In this document: in pieces, positions 35,001 through 41,800 of the stretch
Position numbering within the stretch: position 1 is the stretch's first letter
Layout: each line of letters begins with the position of its first letter
Assembly: GCA_035771165.1 (NCBI GenBank)
Contig: JAWNZC010000023.1
Span: forward strand, 3,396,001-3,460,000
Length of the DNA: 64,000 nt
Source: Paragorgia papillata
Lineage: Eukaryota > Cnidaria > Anthozoa > Scleralcyonacea > Coralliidae
Direction of reading: 5' to 3'
The notes under the pieces: generated by a model
What the model was told of the DNA's origin: nothing
The model's input: only the letters and a program-made list of their open reading frames with translations
Databases searched by the model: none
Program-made: the position numbers and the translations under genes

Positions 35001-37002
35001 TTGTGGTCGAAGCTGTTCAAGACTTAACAAGACAGACGCGGGCTTACTGCAAAATCATAGTGCTATATATAGTACGTGAAGGACATACATACGCAGGTTG
35101 TCACATGCATCACAGACAAAAGTCGAAACACAATCCAATTCTCCGATAGAAAACACAATGTGAATTTGGAATACACTGACAAAACACGATTGCCTGTATT
35201 TAACGTATTTCGACATATGTACACAGCGTTCATATGTCGAGTCTCTTCGGGTATTAAATATCAACACAGCTATTAACGTCGTGTGCTATTGTAAGCGTAT
35301 ATAATATCAAAATACTTGCCAGCGACATTACTGACCAATATTAAACTATGTCTGTGAACACACCATCCGAGACGAGAAAGACTTGATCAGACATCAGGGA
35401 AGCAAAGAAAGAAAGCATTTGGCATGCACGCATCAGTTTTGCAAAGCCTCAACAATTTAAACACAAACTTTTATAATATCTTCTTTTGATTTTTGCTCAA
35501 TTTGATTTCAACCTCGTGGTTATGACTCATCACTCATGGCCAGTGTTGGTCACTCACATCGTCACTGATCGTCACATGCTAGTCACATGTTGCCTCGCGG
35601 TTCGTATACCCAAACCCACACGCAGATGCAAATAAGCACTCTGAACATCGTGGCCTCACTAATTAGTGGATCTATGAACTCAATTGCCGGGATAAATTTC
35701 AGTATTTTCAGACGGAACATTATCCTTCGTCCTGCCTAAATGACGTTCACTAACAATCAGTGGTGTATAGCAAAAGGAGGCTAGTGGAGTGCCCGTCCCA
35801 ATTCGCCCTTTTACCCCCCCCCCCCCCCCAAAAAATGTTCACAATTCTGTAAAATCTCACTCCAAAATGTAGAAAATGGCATTTCAGGCACGCTAGGTTT
35901 CAACATTGGGGGGGGGGGGGGGGGGGGAGTTTTCAACTTTTCATGCCCTGCAGATTCCTTGCCCTTTCGGCGCTCAAACCCCACAGGTCAGTGTCAAGCC
36001 CTCCGCACAGTTTGACCTCGAGTTTGACATCAATCCACCTTGGCACCTCCTCACGCGTCCGCCATAATCAGGGTTCTGGTAACGCCGCACTGCTAACAAA
36101 TAACTACTAACAACCTTAAAAACACAAGGCTTTTTAAAATTACTTATTTCTTTTACACCCTTATCCAATTTTGTACCAGGCAGCACTTCCTTGCGATAGT
36201 AACTTCTAGTATACAATATATAGAGCCCACTAATATGTCTAATCTTGATGAATCAAAACACAATGGAATATAGAGCGTTGAAATACTCGATCCGGATTGG
36301 CTGAGTGGGTGCAACCATTCTCTAATGTCATTATATTATAGATCCTTTTAATAAGTGCAGAGGACGTCATTTTCCACCATTGACGTCATTTTCAGCTTCT
36401 TAAATTCCATTGAAAATATACAAAAGCTAAGACAATAAACGAAAGTTAAACGAATTCAGACGAAAAATTGAAAAGAATTGACGGCATATGGTGAAAATTA
36501 CGTATTCTATACTTATTAAAAGGGTCTATATGTCGTTCACCAGAGCCCTTCAATTTTGCCAACTCCTTGCATGGTTAATTTAACTTTCAATTTTCTAGAA
36601 ACCACCGAGTATGCTGACTGTAACATTGACAAGCGACCGTCCAGTGCCATCGTGACAAGGGATACTGCAACGTCAGACAATATTCAGAAATACATCAAGA
36701 TTATCAACGCTGTGCCAGCCAAAGACTTAGCAGCCCTTGGTTTGGTTCATGAGGATACTGTGCAACTTCTGAAGCCCAAAGCTGGTGATAACACAAAGAC
36801 GTACCTTGGAAATTACTACAATGATCTCCAGGCTTTGGGACCTGATGATGTAACTGTCGGGTCTTCTACAACTGGCGGGTCTTCTACAACTGGCGGGTCT
36901 TCTACAACTGGCTGGTCTTCTACAACTGGCGGGTCTTCTACACTTACCGTTTCTCTTCTACTACAAGTCCTTGGTGTTTTTGCACTTTTCTTGGTGTTCT
37001 AG
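11583..37002 (+). CDS. Single-lobe GPI-anchored transferrin-like protein (5 exons)
   Basis: Exons 11583-11640, 14963-15118, 24221-24484, 29894-30136 and 36599-37002 join into 1125 nt (374 aa); every intron is GT-AG and phase 1. Residues 1-18 are a signal peptide. One transferrin lobe follows (WC at 24-25; VAVVKK at 96-101; KKSCHTG at 113-119; GYVGAFKC at 190-197; DC at 247-248). Iron-ligand tyrosines are kept (Tyr93, Tyr191), as are anion-site Thr118 and Arg122. The ligand Asp aligns with Ser64 and the ligand His with Ser256. After the lobe come about 4.5 GSSTTG repeats (328-357) and a hydrophobic end (TVSLLLQVLGVFALFLVF), as in GPI-anchored proteins; melanotransferrin is the bilobal GPI-anchored relative. 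Sequons at Asn28, Asn38 and Asn102 suggest glycosylation. Likely cell-surface; iron binding is doubtful. Confidence 0.92.
11641..12740. other. Transferrin-like intron 1, first part
   Basis: Intronic AT-rich DNA; no further exon seen. Around 12325-12450 is a CCACCC/TTTTTTC-rich stretch with low-complexity character. Confidence 0.5.
12743..13086 (-). pseudogene. SAP-domain protein fragment, within intron 1
   Basis: Minus-strand frame reads TRRNEKAYHEYNWFIELV, then LGKLKVLELNKYLEKHKL and GRKNDKINSITADVL, then an acidic tail (VDEEESGD). The block KVLELNKYLEKHKLNKKG..DKI fits a SAP (DNA-binding helix-extended-loop-helix) motif. Upstream it runs into a stop, so only a piece remains. An 18-bp coding duplication (VMRGEL twice) sits before the motif. 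Probably transposon-derived; the full protein is unknown to me. Confidence 0.5.
13130..13265 (+). repeat. Dispersed GGGGGCATGCCCCCCC element end
   Basis: Contains GGGTGGATCCAGGAATTTTT and the palindromic GGGGGCATGCCCCCCC. It resembles the G/C-run-bearing MITE ends at 4517 and 57930, but no complete element was delimited. Confidence 0.4.
13326..13790. repeat. Tandem repeat, about 3 units of 150 bp
   Basis: Three successive blocks (near 13326, 13520 and 13665) share CTGTCTGGTTTTGAGGCACC, GTCTGATTAGAAGAAGAATT, GACATTTCATGGACATAGAG and CATCATCCTAGTCATCTTAA in the same order. Non-coding, in intron 1. Confidence 0.85.
14230..14610. repeat. Hairpin repeat GTGTTTTATCAGAT and ATTAC run
   Basis: Alternating direct and inverted copies of GTGTTTTATCAGAT / ATCTGATAAAACAC with CGAG endings lie at 14420-14510. 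A (TTACA)n run follows at about 14548-14600. The left part (TTAATAATTCATGAGGAAAA) recurs at 27908. Confidence 0.7.
14963..15118 (+). CDS. Transferrin-like exon 2
   Basis: Follows acceptor TTTACCAG and ends at donor GTAAGT. Encodes residues 20-71: LPKWC at the start of the lobe, cysteines 25, 32, 41 and 49, and GDADLASAS. In family members the segment after GDAD-like residues carries the Asp iron ligand (TLD); here that column is Ser64. Confidence 0.9.
15190..15480. repeat. Two inverted tRNA-like SINE heads
   Basis: The minus strand at about 15225-15300 reads box-B-like GGTCGTGGGCTCGAGTCC with TAGTGGCCCAATTCTTAAAG. The plus strand at about 15405-15480 reads CGATGGTTAGAGCGTC and GGTTGTAGGGTCGAGTC. 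Both are degenerate tRNA-like modules facing opposite ways in transferrin-like intron 2. Confidence 0.5.
16023..18155. mobile_element. Inserted TIR element (CTCGTACCC family)
   Basis: Terminal inverted repeats CTCGTACCCAGAGCCTGCGG / CCTTGGGTACGAG continue inward through a shared CCTTTTGGTCATTACC. ATT flanks both sides, and the uninterrupted site at 45.03 kb supports insertion. The interior carries other inverted repeats (see 16940) and CGGAGTTTCCCAGAGCCTCTG pairs at about 17433 and 18076. No transposase frame. Confidence 0.8.
16940..17325. repeat. Inverted repeat CGTTTACACGATGCCGGT
   Basis: GTTTACACGATGCCGGTACA with AAAACGGAACAAAATC at the left recurs inverted at the right (TGCCGGTATTGTGTAAACGC, GATTTTGTTCCGTTTTCA). 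Inner copies at 17030 and 17170 make it a multi-arm palindromic element. Confidence 0.75.
18540..18800. repeat. GAGTTATTTTAA-type repeat cluster
   Basis: Repeated GGGTCAGAGTAACTCCC, GGAGTTATTTTAA and inverted forms. The same motif set recurs at 21870-22020 (TTTAATTTAACTCC). Non-coding. Confidence 0.6.
18800..20050. other. Intron 2 sequence, no feature seen
   Basis: AT-rich; no exon, RNA gene or clear repeat could be supported here. Confidence 0.5.
20056..20560 (+). repeat. Minisatellite GTAGAGTGCAGA
   Basis: About 500 bp made of irregular units of GTAGAGTGCAGAGTGGAGAGT type, roughly 7- and 14-bp periods. The minus-strand open frame of HSALCTL repeats is a by-product of the period and not a gene. 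Confidence 0.95.
20575..20960. repeat. GCCGACCT inverted-repeat element
   Basis: Copies of TGCCGACCTAGATGCCGACC and TTTTTGCCGACCTCAAT at the left face GGTCGGCATTTTTTTGCCG and GCCGACCTCAATTTTGAC at the right. Looks like a small TIR element directly following the minisatellite. Confidence 0.55.
21470..21790 (+). repeat. Degenerate GTGTTGTTTCTTGAC repeat
   Basis: Some 12 diverged copies of a 15-20-bp unit (GTGTTGTTTCTTGAC) run through this block. Confidence 0.75.
22030..22320 (+). pseudogene. RecQ-like helicase fragment, decayed
   Basis: The frame contains LNREQKDALTAFVRGEDIIP followed by VLPTGFWQ, resembling the start of a RecQ-type DEAD helicase core (Q motif, then VLPTGFGKS). The Walker A lysine and serine are lost (GFWQI), and the frame after it no longer looks like helicase sequence. 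No other helicase exon is nearby. Best read as a captured or retroposed fragment inside transferrin-like intron 2. Confidence 0.5.
22985..23090 (-). repeat. tRNA-derived SINE, minus copy
   Basis: On the minus strand, GGTCGCGGGTTCAATTCCTA (box B) is followed by GCCTTGATGTTGCATTTTTC and CGCAACGGTTTGACC. This matches the plus-strand copy at 23830 and shares its body. Confidence 0.7.
23160..23820. repeat. Inverted-repeat region in intron 2
   Basis: AATAGCATGGTTTCGAGTGC at 23631 is inverted at about 23767 (GCACTCGAAATCATGCTATT), with AAAACACGCACTCGTGAGTT and its inverse inside. This forms a hairpin element of about 155 bp (23628-23790). The rest is AT-rich without exons. Confidence 0.7.
23830..23960 (+). 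repeat. tRNA-Ala-like SINE
   Basis: Begins GGCTTCCGTAGCTCAGTGG (box A), has an anticodon-like CTAGCAT loop, then GTCGCGGGTTCAATTCC (box B). It continues into a non-tRNA body GGGCCTTGATGTTGCCTTTT. The body and the minus-strand sibling mark it as a SINE, not a standalone tRNA gene. Confidence 0.75.
24221..24484 (+). CDS. Transferrin-like exon 3
   Basis: Acceptor AAATTTTAG, donor GTACGT. Encodes residues 72-159 with RYWGVAVVKK (ligand Tyr93), GKKSCHTGALRTVGW (anion-binding Thr118, Arg122) and VAQFFGGSCVPG. This is the best conserved part of the lobe. Confidence 0.95.
25020..25130 (+). repeat. Uninterrupted repeat copy matching 28350/29280
   Basis: AACTTGTTTATTTTGCATAG leads directly into CATCTTAAGAATTAGATGAA. 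The same two blocks occur at 28375 and 29282 but are there separated by about 0.9 kb, so this is an empty-site version. Confidence 0.7.
25124..25388 (+). repeat. 23-bp tandem array
   Basis: About eleven copies of CACTTTTAGCGTGTTTTACG(TAC), with a few shortened units. A single related unit (GATTTTAGCGTCTTTTAC) follows the same flank at 29337, so the array expanded locally. No spacers of unique sequence: not CRISPR. Confidence 0.95.
25518..26115 (-). pseudogene. LINE reverse transcriptase C-terminal part
   Basis: Minus-strand frames read VNFIKKLVGTHWGANFTTMRT, ALVFSTAEYACPVWSHSTH, LDSVINQALRFVSGATKATP and LPVISGI, the region after the catalytic RT core in Jockey/CR1-like elements. Frame changes are present. 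The RT palm with YADD is missing: the endonuclease side at 26116 joins straight to this part. Confidence 0.8.
26116..26980 (-). pseudogene. LINE endonuclease part of the same element
   Basis: Minus-strand frame 26901-26515 shows IANIYKPPP, SIVCGDFNSRHTNSGY, DSWAEVYNIHLLF and HKTWTNPDLTFVSS, ending at SGHCPI, a typical non-LTR apurinic-endonuclease domain. A linker (FRKDWEKFALMTAAL) follows around 26200. With the previous entry it makes an internally deleted LINE in transferrin-like intron 3, antisense to the gene. Confidence 0.85.
26985..28340. other. Intron 3 sequence with hairpin repeats, no gene
   Basis: AT-rich. 27908-27985 resembles the ATTCATGAGGAAAACACA repeat at 14240. 28085-28290 holds inverted TTTCATCAGGATATCCAAAC / GTTTGGATTCTCCTGATAAA motifs. 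Confidence 0.5.
28396..29280. mobile_element. Inserted element with ACTCGGGCTAC ends
   Basis: Lies between two blocks that are contiguous at 25.05 kb. Short inverted ends ACTCGGGCTAC / GTAGCCCGAGT are visible near 28421 and 29263. A related copy is at 35035-35418. An internal segment (GCGTTCATATGTCGAGTCTC to CCGAGACGAG) is duplicated within it near 28650 and 28850. No coding capacity. Confidence 0.65.
29391..29632. mobile_element. MITE family A, copy 2
   Basis: Same interior as 164-425. Inverted ends are ATTTCAGGGTGTTGCGCGCG at the left and GCGCGCGCAACACCCTGAAA at the right. Sits 260 bp before transferrin-like exon 4. Confidence 0.8.
29894..30136 (+). CDS. Transferrin-like exon 4
   Basis: Acceptor ACTTTTTTTAG, donor GTAAGT. 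Encodes residues 160-240: LCSICSG, PYSGYVGAFKCM (ligand Tyr191), RVAFVKH and YKLLCKDGT. Matches the transferrin 'GYSGAFKC...VAFVKH...LLC' block. Confidence 0.95.
30655..30860 (+). repeat. Tandem repeat with GGGGGAGACACTCCCGT
   Basis: Three units each contain CACAAAGGGGGAGACACTCC-like sequence followed by CCGCCC/CGCGCACA and a CCCTGRACCCARTCATCGT block; unit length falls from about 105 to 85 bp. Confidence 0.8.
31054..31073 (+). repeat. Poly-G tract
   Basis: Run of about 18 G preceded by GCGTCGTGGCC; one of several long G/C runs in the window. Confidence 0.8.
31797..31929 (+). repeat. (TATG)n microsatellite
   Basis: Near-perfect TGTA/TATG tetranucleotide run of about 130 bp in transferrin-like intron 4. 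Confidence 0.98.
31951..32170 (+). repeat. (CT)n then (CCCT)n microsatellite
   Basis: A CT-rich run with CTCGCT interruptions passes into a perfect CCCT tetranucleotide run. This pure polypyrimidine tract of over 200 bp is a strong candidate for triplex (H-DNA) formation. Confidence 0.97.
32981..33591 (+). mobile_element. Harbinger-type MITE, copy 1
   Basis: TIRs begin GGGGGCGATTACATGGACCG and end with the inverse; the flanking target duplication is TTA (3 bp, TWA class, as for PIF/Harbinger). The ends are packed with CCGGGCTAGCCCGG palindromes. No transposase. Confidence 0.9.
33707..34336 (-). mobile_element. Harbinger-type MITE, copy 2 (inverted)
   Basis: Nearly the exact reverse complement of 32981-33591, flanked by TAA on both sides. 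Its empty site (TTTTCTAAGGGTTCCG) is preserved at about 34735. The two copies make a large inverted repeat with a 115-bp spacer. Confidence 0.9.
34425..34604. mobile_element. MITE family B, copy 2
   Basis: ATAGATCGTTTTCA / TGAAAACGATCTAT inverted ends. The interior shares GTTGGTACACCAATACGGCC with the copy at 3968, with an internal repeat of GGTACACCA. Confidence 0.8.
34658..34762. mobile_element. Short mariner-type MITE derivative
   Basis: CAGTGTGTATTAAAAAAAAC at the left and an inverted GGGTTCCGGTTTTTTTTATT at the right; the outer right end is missing. Closely related to the ends of 32796-34367. Confidence 0.75.
34909..34981. repeat. Perfect 34-bp palindrome
   Basis: Arms 34909-34942 and 34948-34981 are perfectly complementary around a 5-base centre (GGCCT). 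The arms start CGTGTAAAAACGCCAGG. Confidence 0.97.
35035..35418 (+). mobile_element. Second copy of the 28.4-kb element
   Basis: Shares GGGCTACTGCAAAATC-like start, ACACAATCCAATTCTCCGAT, TATTTCGACATATGTACACA and CTTGCCAGCGACATTACTGA with 28420-28820, in the same orientation and order, but is truncated. Confidence 0.8.
35419..36330. other. Intron 4 sequence, poly-C and poly-G tracts
   Basis: No exon supported. A C run at about 35814-35829 and a G run at about 35908-35928 bracket a 75-bp block, so the two can pair as an inverted repeat. This resembles the ends of other G/C-run MITEs here. Confidence 0.5.
36338..36530. mobile_element. MITE family C, copy 1
   Basis: Inverted ends TAGATCCTTTTAATAAGT / ACTTATTAAAAGGGTCTA. 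The interior shares GACGTCATTTTCAGC and AAAAGCTAAGACAATAAACG with 53035-53225. Sits 68 bp upstream of transferrin-like exon 5, close to the branch-point region. Confidence 0.85.
36599..37002 (+). CDS. Transferrin-like exon 5 and GPI tail
   Basis: Acceptor CAATTTTCTAG. Encodes residues 241-374: TEYADCNIDKRPSSAIVTR (ligand-His column is Ser256), KTYLGNYYNDLQAL near the lobe end, then the GSSTTG repeat stalk and hydrophobic C terminus, stop TAG at 37000-37002. The stretch before LLKPKAGDN is about 15-20 residues shorter than in vertebrate lobes. Confidence 0.93.
36859..36942 (+). repeat. 18-bp coding VNTR (GSSTTG)
   Basis: About 4.7 near-identical copies of GGGTCTTCTACAACTGGC in the transferrin-like coding frame. 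The only changes are one G-to-T (Gly to Trp) and the partial last unit. Near identity at silent sites suggests recent expansion. Confidence 0.95.
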
Positions 37003-37096
37003 ATCAGATTATTCGAATGAGTGACTACCTCATTTAGAAAAGCAAACGCTTAAACTGTCATGTCCCAATTAGAATGCTTTGTGTAGATTTCTTTAA

Positions 37097-37567
37097 TAAT
37101 ATCATGATCGCCTCGGATTCTTTTGTTCTCCGAGGAATGTAAACGTCGTATTTCCCTCATCGCTCATGCAAGAGGGAAATTTATCCTTTGTCTTCTAATT
37201 TTCCCGTGCATGTTGATGAGGGAAAATTAGAAGACAAAGAAATCCTTTGTCTTCTTCTAATTTTCCCGGGCATGTTGATGAGGGAAAATTAGAAGACAAA
37301 GAAATCTTTTGTCTTCTTCGAAATTTCCCGCTTTCATATATTTTTCCCTCATCAACATGCACGGGAAAATTAGATGCAACTTCTCTGATCAACCGTGTAA
37401 ATTTCCTGTCGGTAAGATTCTCAAAGTGTTCCTCGGCGATCATAATATTACAAACTAATAACATGACTTTTCGGGAAATTAGCGATTAAATTTCCCCTTT
37501 GCCTCAGGAAGATTTCCCTCGGCGGCGGGGAAATTTAATCGCTAATTTCCCTCAAGTCATGTTATTA
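37097..37567. mobile_element. Composite double-hairpin MITE, copy 1
   Basis: Two TIR units in tandem. 37097-37450 starts TAATATCATGATCGCC and ends with a near inverse; 37456-37567 starts TAATAACATGAC and ends GTCATGTTATTA. They are joined by CAAAC. The inner part has several TTTTCCC..CATGTTGATGAGGG hairpins. It lies 95 bp past the transferrin-like stop, in its probable 3' UTR. Confidence 0.85.
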
Positions 37568-37788
37568 CTTATAAATATTTGGTAATTTTACGCTTTTGTT
37601 GGTATTAGATCAGATTATCCAAATGAGTGACATATGGTTCGGCTTTGCATCTGTGACGTCCTACATTTGCATTTGGTACTTTGTAAGTTTTATGTTTTGA
37701 TGTTTTCAGCTTTGATATTTTTAGTACGAGTAGAGTTAGGTATTTCGAGATCACTTCTTTTGTACATTGTACGTGGAACATGTCTCCT

Positions 37789-37794
37789 AATAAA
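37789..37794 (+). promoter_or_regulatory. Possible poly(A) signal of the transferrin-like gene
   Basis: AATAAA within CTCCTAATAAAAGTG, about 790 bp after the stop and before the convergent gene's stop at 37943. Only the hexamer supports it. Confidence 0.4.
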
Positions 37795-37942
37795 AGTGTT
37801 TAAAGATTTTCACTGCATTCTAATAATTTCTTACCTCGTCGTTTCTTACCAGGCTCAGTTTAGTCGCGAACGGAGGTAGGGGTGTGGCAAGTGGGGATGT
37901 TATATAAAAGGACAAGGGCAAAAAACGCGGTTACTTTTAGCC

Positions 37943-38654
37943 TTACAACAAAAATCCAGAAAAACGTTGAATTACTAACATAATTAGAAGATTACTAGAT
38001 GCACATTGAATACTCGGGGCGTCGCTGTTCAACATCACAACCGTAGGTATAAAACAATCGTTTTCGATGAAGTCTGCAATGATGATATTAATCCCCGTGG
38101 CTCCTCGTTTCCGTTTTCTAACCCATTCGACTAACATCGAGTTCGCTGTTTGAGATACCCAGGTTTTTAGAGTGGCATTGACGGCTTGTCCGGCAACAAT
38201 CTCAATCCAATGAGGTATCAGAATACCTTGGGTTACATAGAATTTGTTTCTTGGTCTTGGAGAACCGTAATTCTTGGTTAAAAAGTTCATCCATTTTTCA
38301 GGATCTTGAAATATCGCCTTGTCAAAAGGCGCCAGGATACTGGCGCTGCTTCTCCAGGCGTAGTCAGGCAATCGCGAAACGGTGGTGGAGAGAAAAAATA
38401 AAACCCGTTTTTTCATTCTCCACATGTACTGCAAAGTTATTCTACCAAGGTCCCCTCTGGGACACAAGTGATCGCCCAGATACCATCGAATTTTGCTTAA
38501 CAACAACCTTGTCGCCATAACTCTATCCTCGCTGAGGCTGTAGAAGTGATTGAAGTCAATTATGACGACTTCTTTGGCAAACGTCGTTACGAATTGCTTT
38601 ACTTGGTTTAGTATTCCATTCAATTTTTCGCCCGTCAGGCCATGGACAACATAA
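37943..38654 (-). CDS. PLCXD: PLCXD exon 4 (terminal)
   Basis: Acceptor TTATCTTTTTGCAAG. Encodes YVVHGLTGEKLNGIL through LCPRGDLGRITLQYMW, FYVTQGILIP and INIIIADFIENDC to stop TAA at 37945-37943. No AATAAA on this strand was found in the 300 bp beyond the stop. Confidence 0.95.
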
Positions 38655-38800
38655 CTTGCAAAAAGATAACACAAAGTTTTACCAAGCTAGAGCTGACAAC
38701 GGCTGATATAAGGAGGAAATATGCGCCTACCGTTTTTCCTCGAATAAGCGCTCCTTTCGAATAGGTGTCCACCCTTCCCCGCAAAAAAATTTCATAAGCG

Positions 38801-38838
<38 letters not shown>

Positions 38839-41800
38839 TATTGAACAAGCGCCCGCCTCCTTGCCCGGACCTCACTATTCCAGGCTGAGTAATAAAGGTT
38901 TAATACAGTAATACCATGATTGACTCGGTTTCTTTTGTTCTCATCGGGTAATTTAATCTCTAATTTCCCCTAAACAGCGGAAATTTCTAGTTTTTCCCTC
39001 TAACAGGGCAAATTTATATTATAATCCTCATTAGCATGCATGACCAAACATCCAAACAGTACTCTTTTACACAACAAAGAAATGCATTATTATAAGATAA
39101 TCATGGTATTACAAACTAATACCATGACATGTCGGGAAATTAGTGATTAAATGTCCCCTCAAGGCTCGGGCGGATTTGTGAAAGTGCACAAATTCTCCCT
39201 CGGCTTTCGGGGACATTTAATCAATAATTTCCCTCATGTCATGGTATTAATAGTTATAAAAAAGAGAATACAAAGCCAACCAACAGCAAACTTATTGTGT
39301 TTGCGTCGTTCCTTCAAGTCGCATTTTGCAATTTCTATATTCATGTCCTTGCACAGCTCTCGTACGTGTATTATCTTTTTTTTAATCTTGCTCTGTTGCT
39401 ACGCTCTTCGTAATCATTACAAAGTTTTGTTAAAAATAAACGTACAGTTGAATTAAGTTAAAAGAAAATATTTAATAACCCCACCCGACACCCACCTGCA
39501 TGCGCTCTCCCTTACCCACTGATCTCTATATATACAGATCAGTGCCTACATACCCTTTTGCCCGAAATTCAAGCTGGGCACTTGCGTAATTAGCTGCCTT
39601 AAAGGTCAACTATACCTTTTGAGGTTATTATATTTTCTGTTAAATTCGAAAACGTTTATTCCAAAACCGAAGAAAAATTTTAAATCGGTCACTCGGTTCT
39701 GTTTTTATGTTCTGTGAAAGATCGTGTATTGGCCATTTTTCTGAACCATATTTAAACAACGACCGCGTTAAAAGGCAGTCTGGCACTAGCAAACTTGTGA
39801 CATCATACCGGTAAAACAGAGCTCGCTTCGGCAAAAGGCTACAACATTGTCAACATGCTAACCAGGAGAGTTTTTCGAAATGATACCCGGCCACAAGTTC
39901 GCAGACTCCACGACTTATCAAGAATGGCTACGATATTTTAGCTTACCAAACGGTACAGCAGTACAACGGGTTTTCGCAAGGAAAAAACACTACGCCTAGT
40001 ATGGAGGGGAAGAAGGGTACGATTCATTTTTGTCTTAATATGACAAAACTATTGAGTTTTAAACTATTGTATATTGTTAGTTCTAACTATTGATTTGACA
40101 GAAGCCTGGATATATATACATTGTTCGTCAGAACTGTATAGTTTTGCTTTTGCAAAATTGCATCTGCCGTAGCTTCATCTACATCACCTTCTACTTTAAA
40201 TATCGCAAAACTCACCCAAATACAATTAAGAAGACTCGTTGACAGAGTGTGAAGAAGATATACCTTAAAATGCCCCAAAATAATGCTAATACACGTATTT
40301 GCATGAGTATAAATAGGTGGCAAACCAAAGCTCGAACATTGGAATATTTCTGCGGTAATTAGGCAACTTACCGGTATGACGTCACCGAATATGTAGTACC
40401 CATTCTTCTAAACAACTCGGTCGTGCATCAAGAGGTACTTAGAATCTCCCCCCAGTAAGTCATGCGCTTTTACTCAAAATTCATTTTTTTCTTCAATTTT
40501 GCGAAATTAGATGATAACTGCTTTGAAAATATATATAACCTCAAAAGGTATAGTTGACCTTTAAGCCAAATGCTGAGAGGTTTTGAAACACACTTTTGTA
40601 GAACAGTTAGTTGAGTTGCATTTAAAACCATTTTTACATGATTTGATTGAAAATAGTTCAACAAAAGTCGCGACGAAAAGCGAATGCGTTTTCAGAATTT
40701 TGTCAAAACAATACAAGTTTAAATACTTTTCAAAATTGTAAATCAACTGTCCAATTCTACAATCATTTTGCTATAAACTGTAAAAATTTGAATTTGATTG
40801 CTTTTAAACTCAACGCGCAGTTGCATTTTTCGCAATGCACTACTCCAAGGTGTTAAGTGCCTATAAAAGCTTAAAGTAACAAAAGTAACATCTTTTTCAG
40901 TTTTTCATTTCCACGCTTCGTTTTTGAGATATTTCAGTTTGTTCGATATGCAAATTAAACATCTTACATAATGAATTATCGGAGAATGTTGTATACCATG
41001 CATTGCTGTTATGAAACCAAATAAATTTGAAGGCAATATGTGAATTAGGCCTTTGCATATTATGCTAGCATTTTGAGCATGCCTGCATCTTAGCAATAGA
41101 ATAGGAGAAAGGCATTGAGAATAATGCCACCACTCTGGTAAGGAAATATCTTCTACGAATGATAATTCATCATATAACTATTAGTTATACACAGAAGGTT
41201 ACGGTCTTATGGATGGCTTATATGAATATAGATGCGATCGATATGCTTTGAAATGTTGAAACGGTTACAAAAGTTGTGACAAGGTATGTAGTCATGCAGG
41301 GTTGCATGCTATTGTATATATTATAGAAAACTAGTACTCCTTGTTTGCGGTTGTTTTGTAATTAGGGTTTCGAGCCTTTTAGCTTTTATATCTTGCATGG
41401 GTATTTTAGCGGAAAAATCATTAACAAAAACACATACTGTATCTAAAGGTTTAAAGTGGGCGTGTTTCTCCCAAACACGAAACACGTAGAATTTTCAAGT
41501 GATTATATATATATATATATATATCAATGATAATATAGGATTGTCGTTGATAAATTAGATACAGTGCTCAATACAGGTAGAGCGAGTTATACTTATACTG
41601 ATCCAGTCCTAAAATGAAATAATATTGCTACTCCGAGTTTCACGCATTGGAGCGATCTTCAGGCAATTAAAGTGTTCCGTTTCAACTATGCCTTTTATAG
41701 TGTCAATCTGATATGTTTAAAAATAACGGTCAAATTTAAAAATTTAAAAAATAACGGTCAAATTTAAAAATTAAAATTAACGTTAAAGATTAACGTTTAA

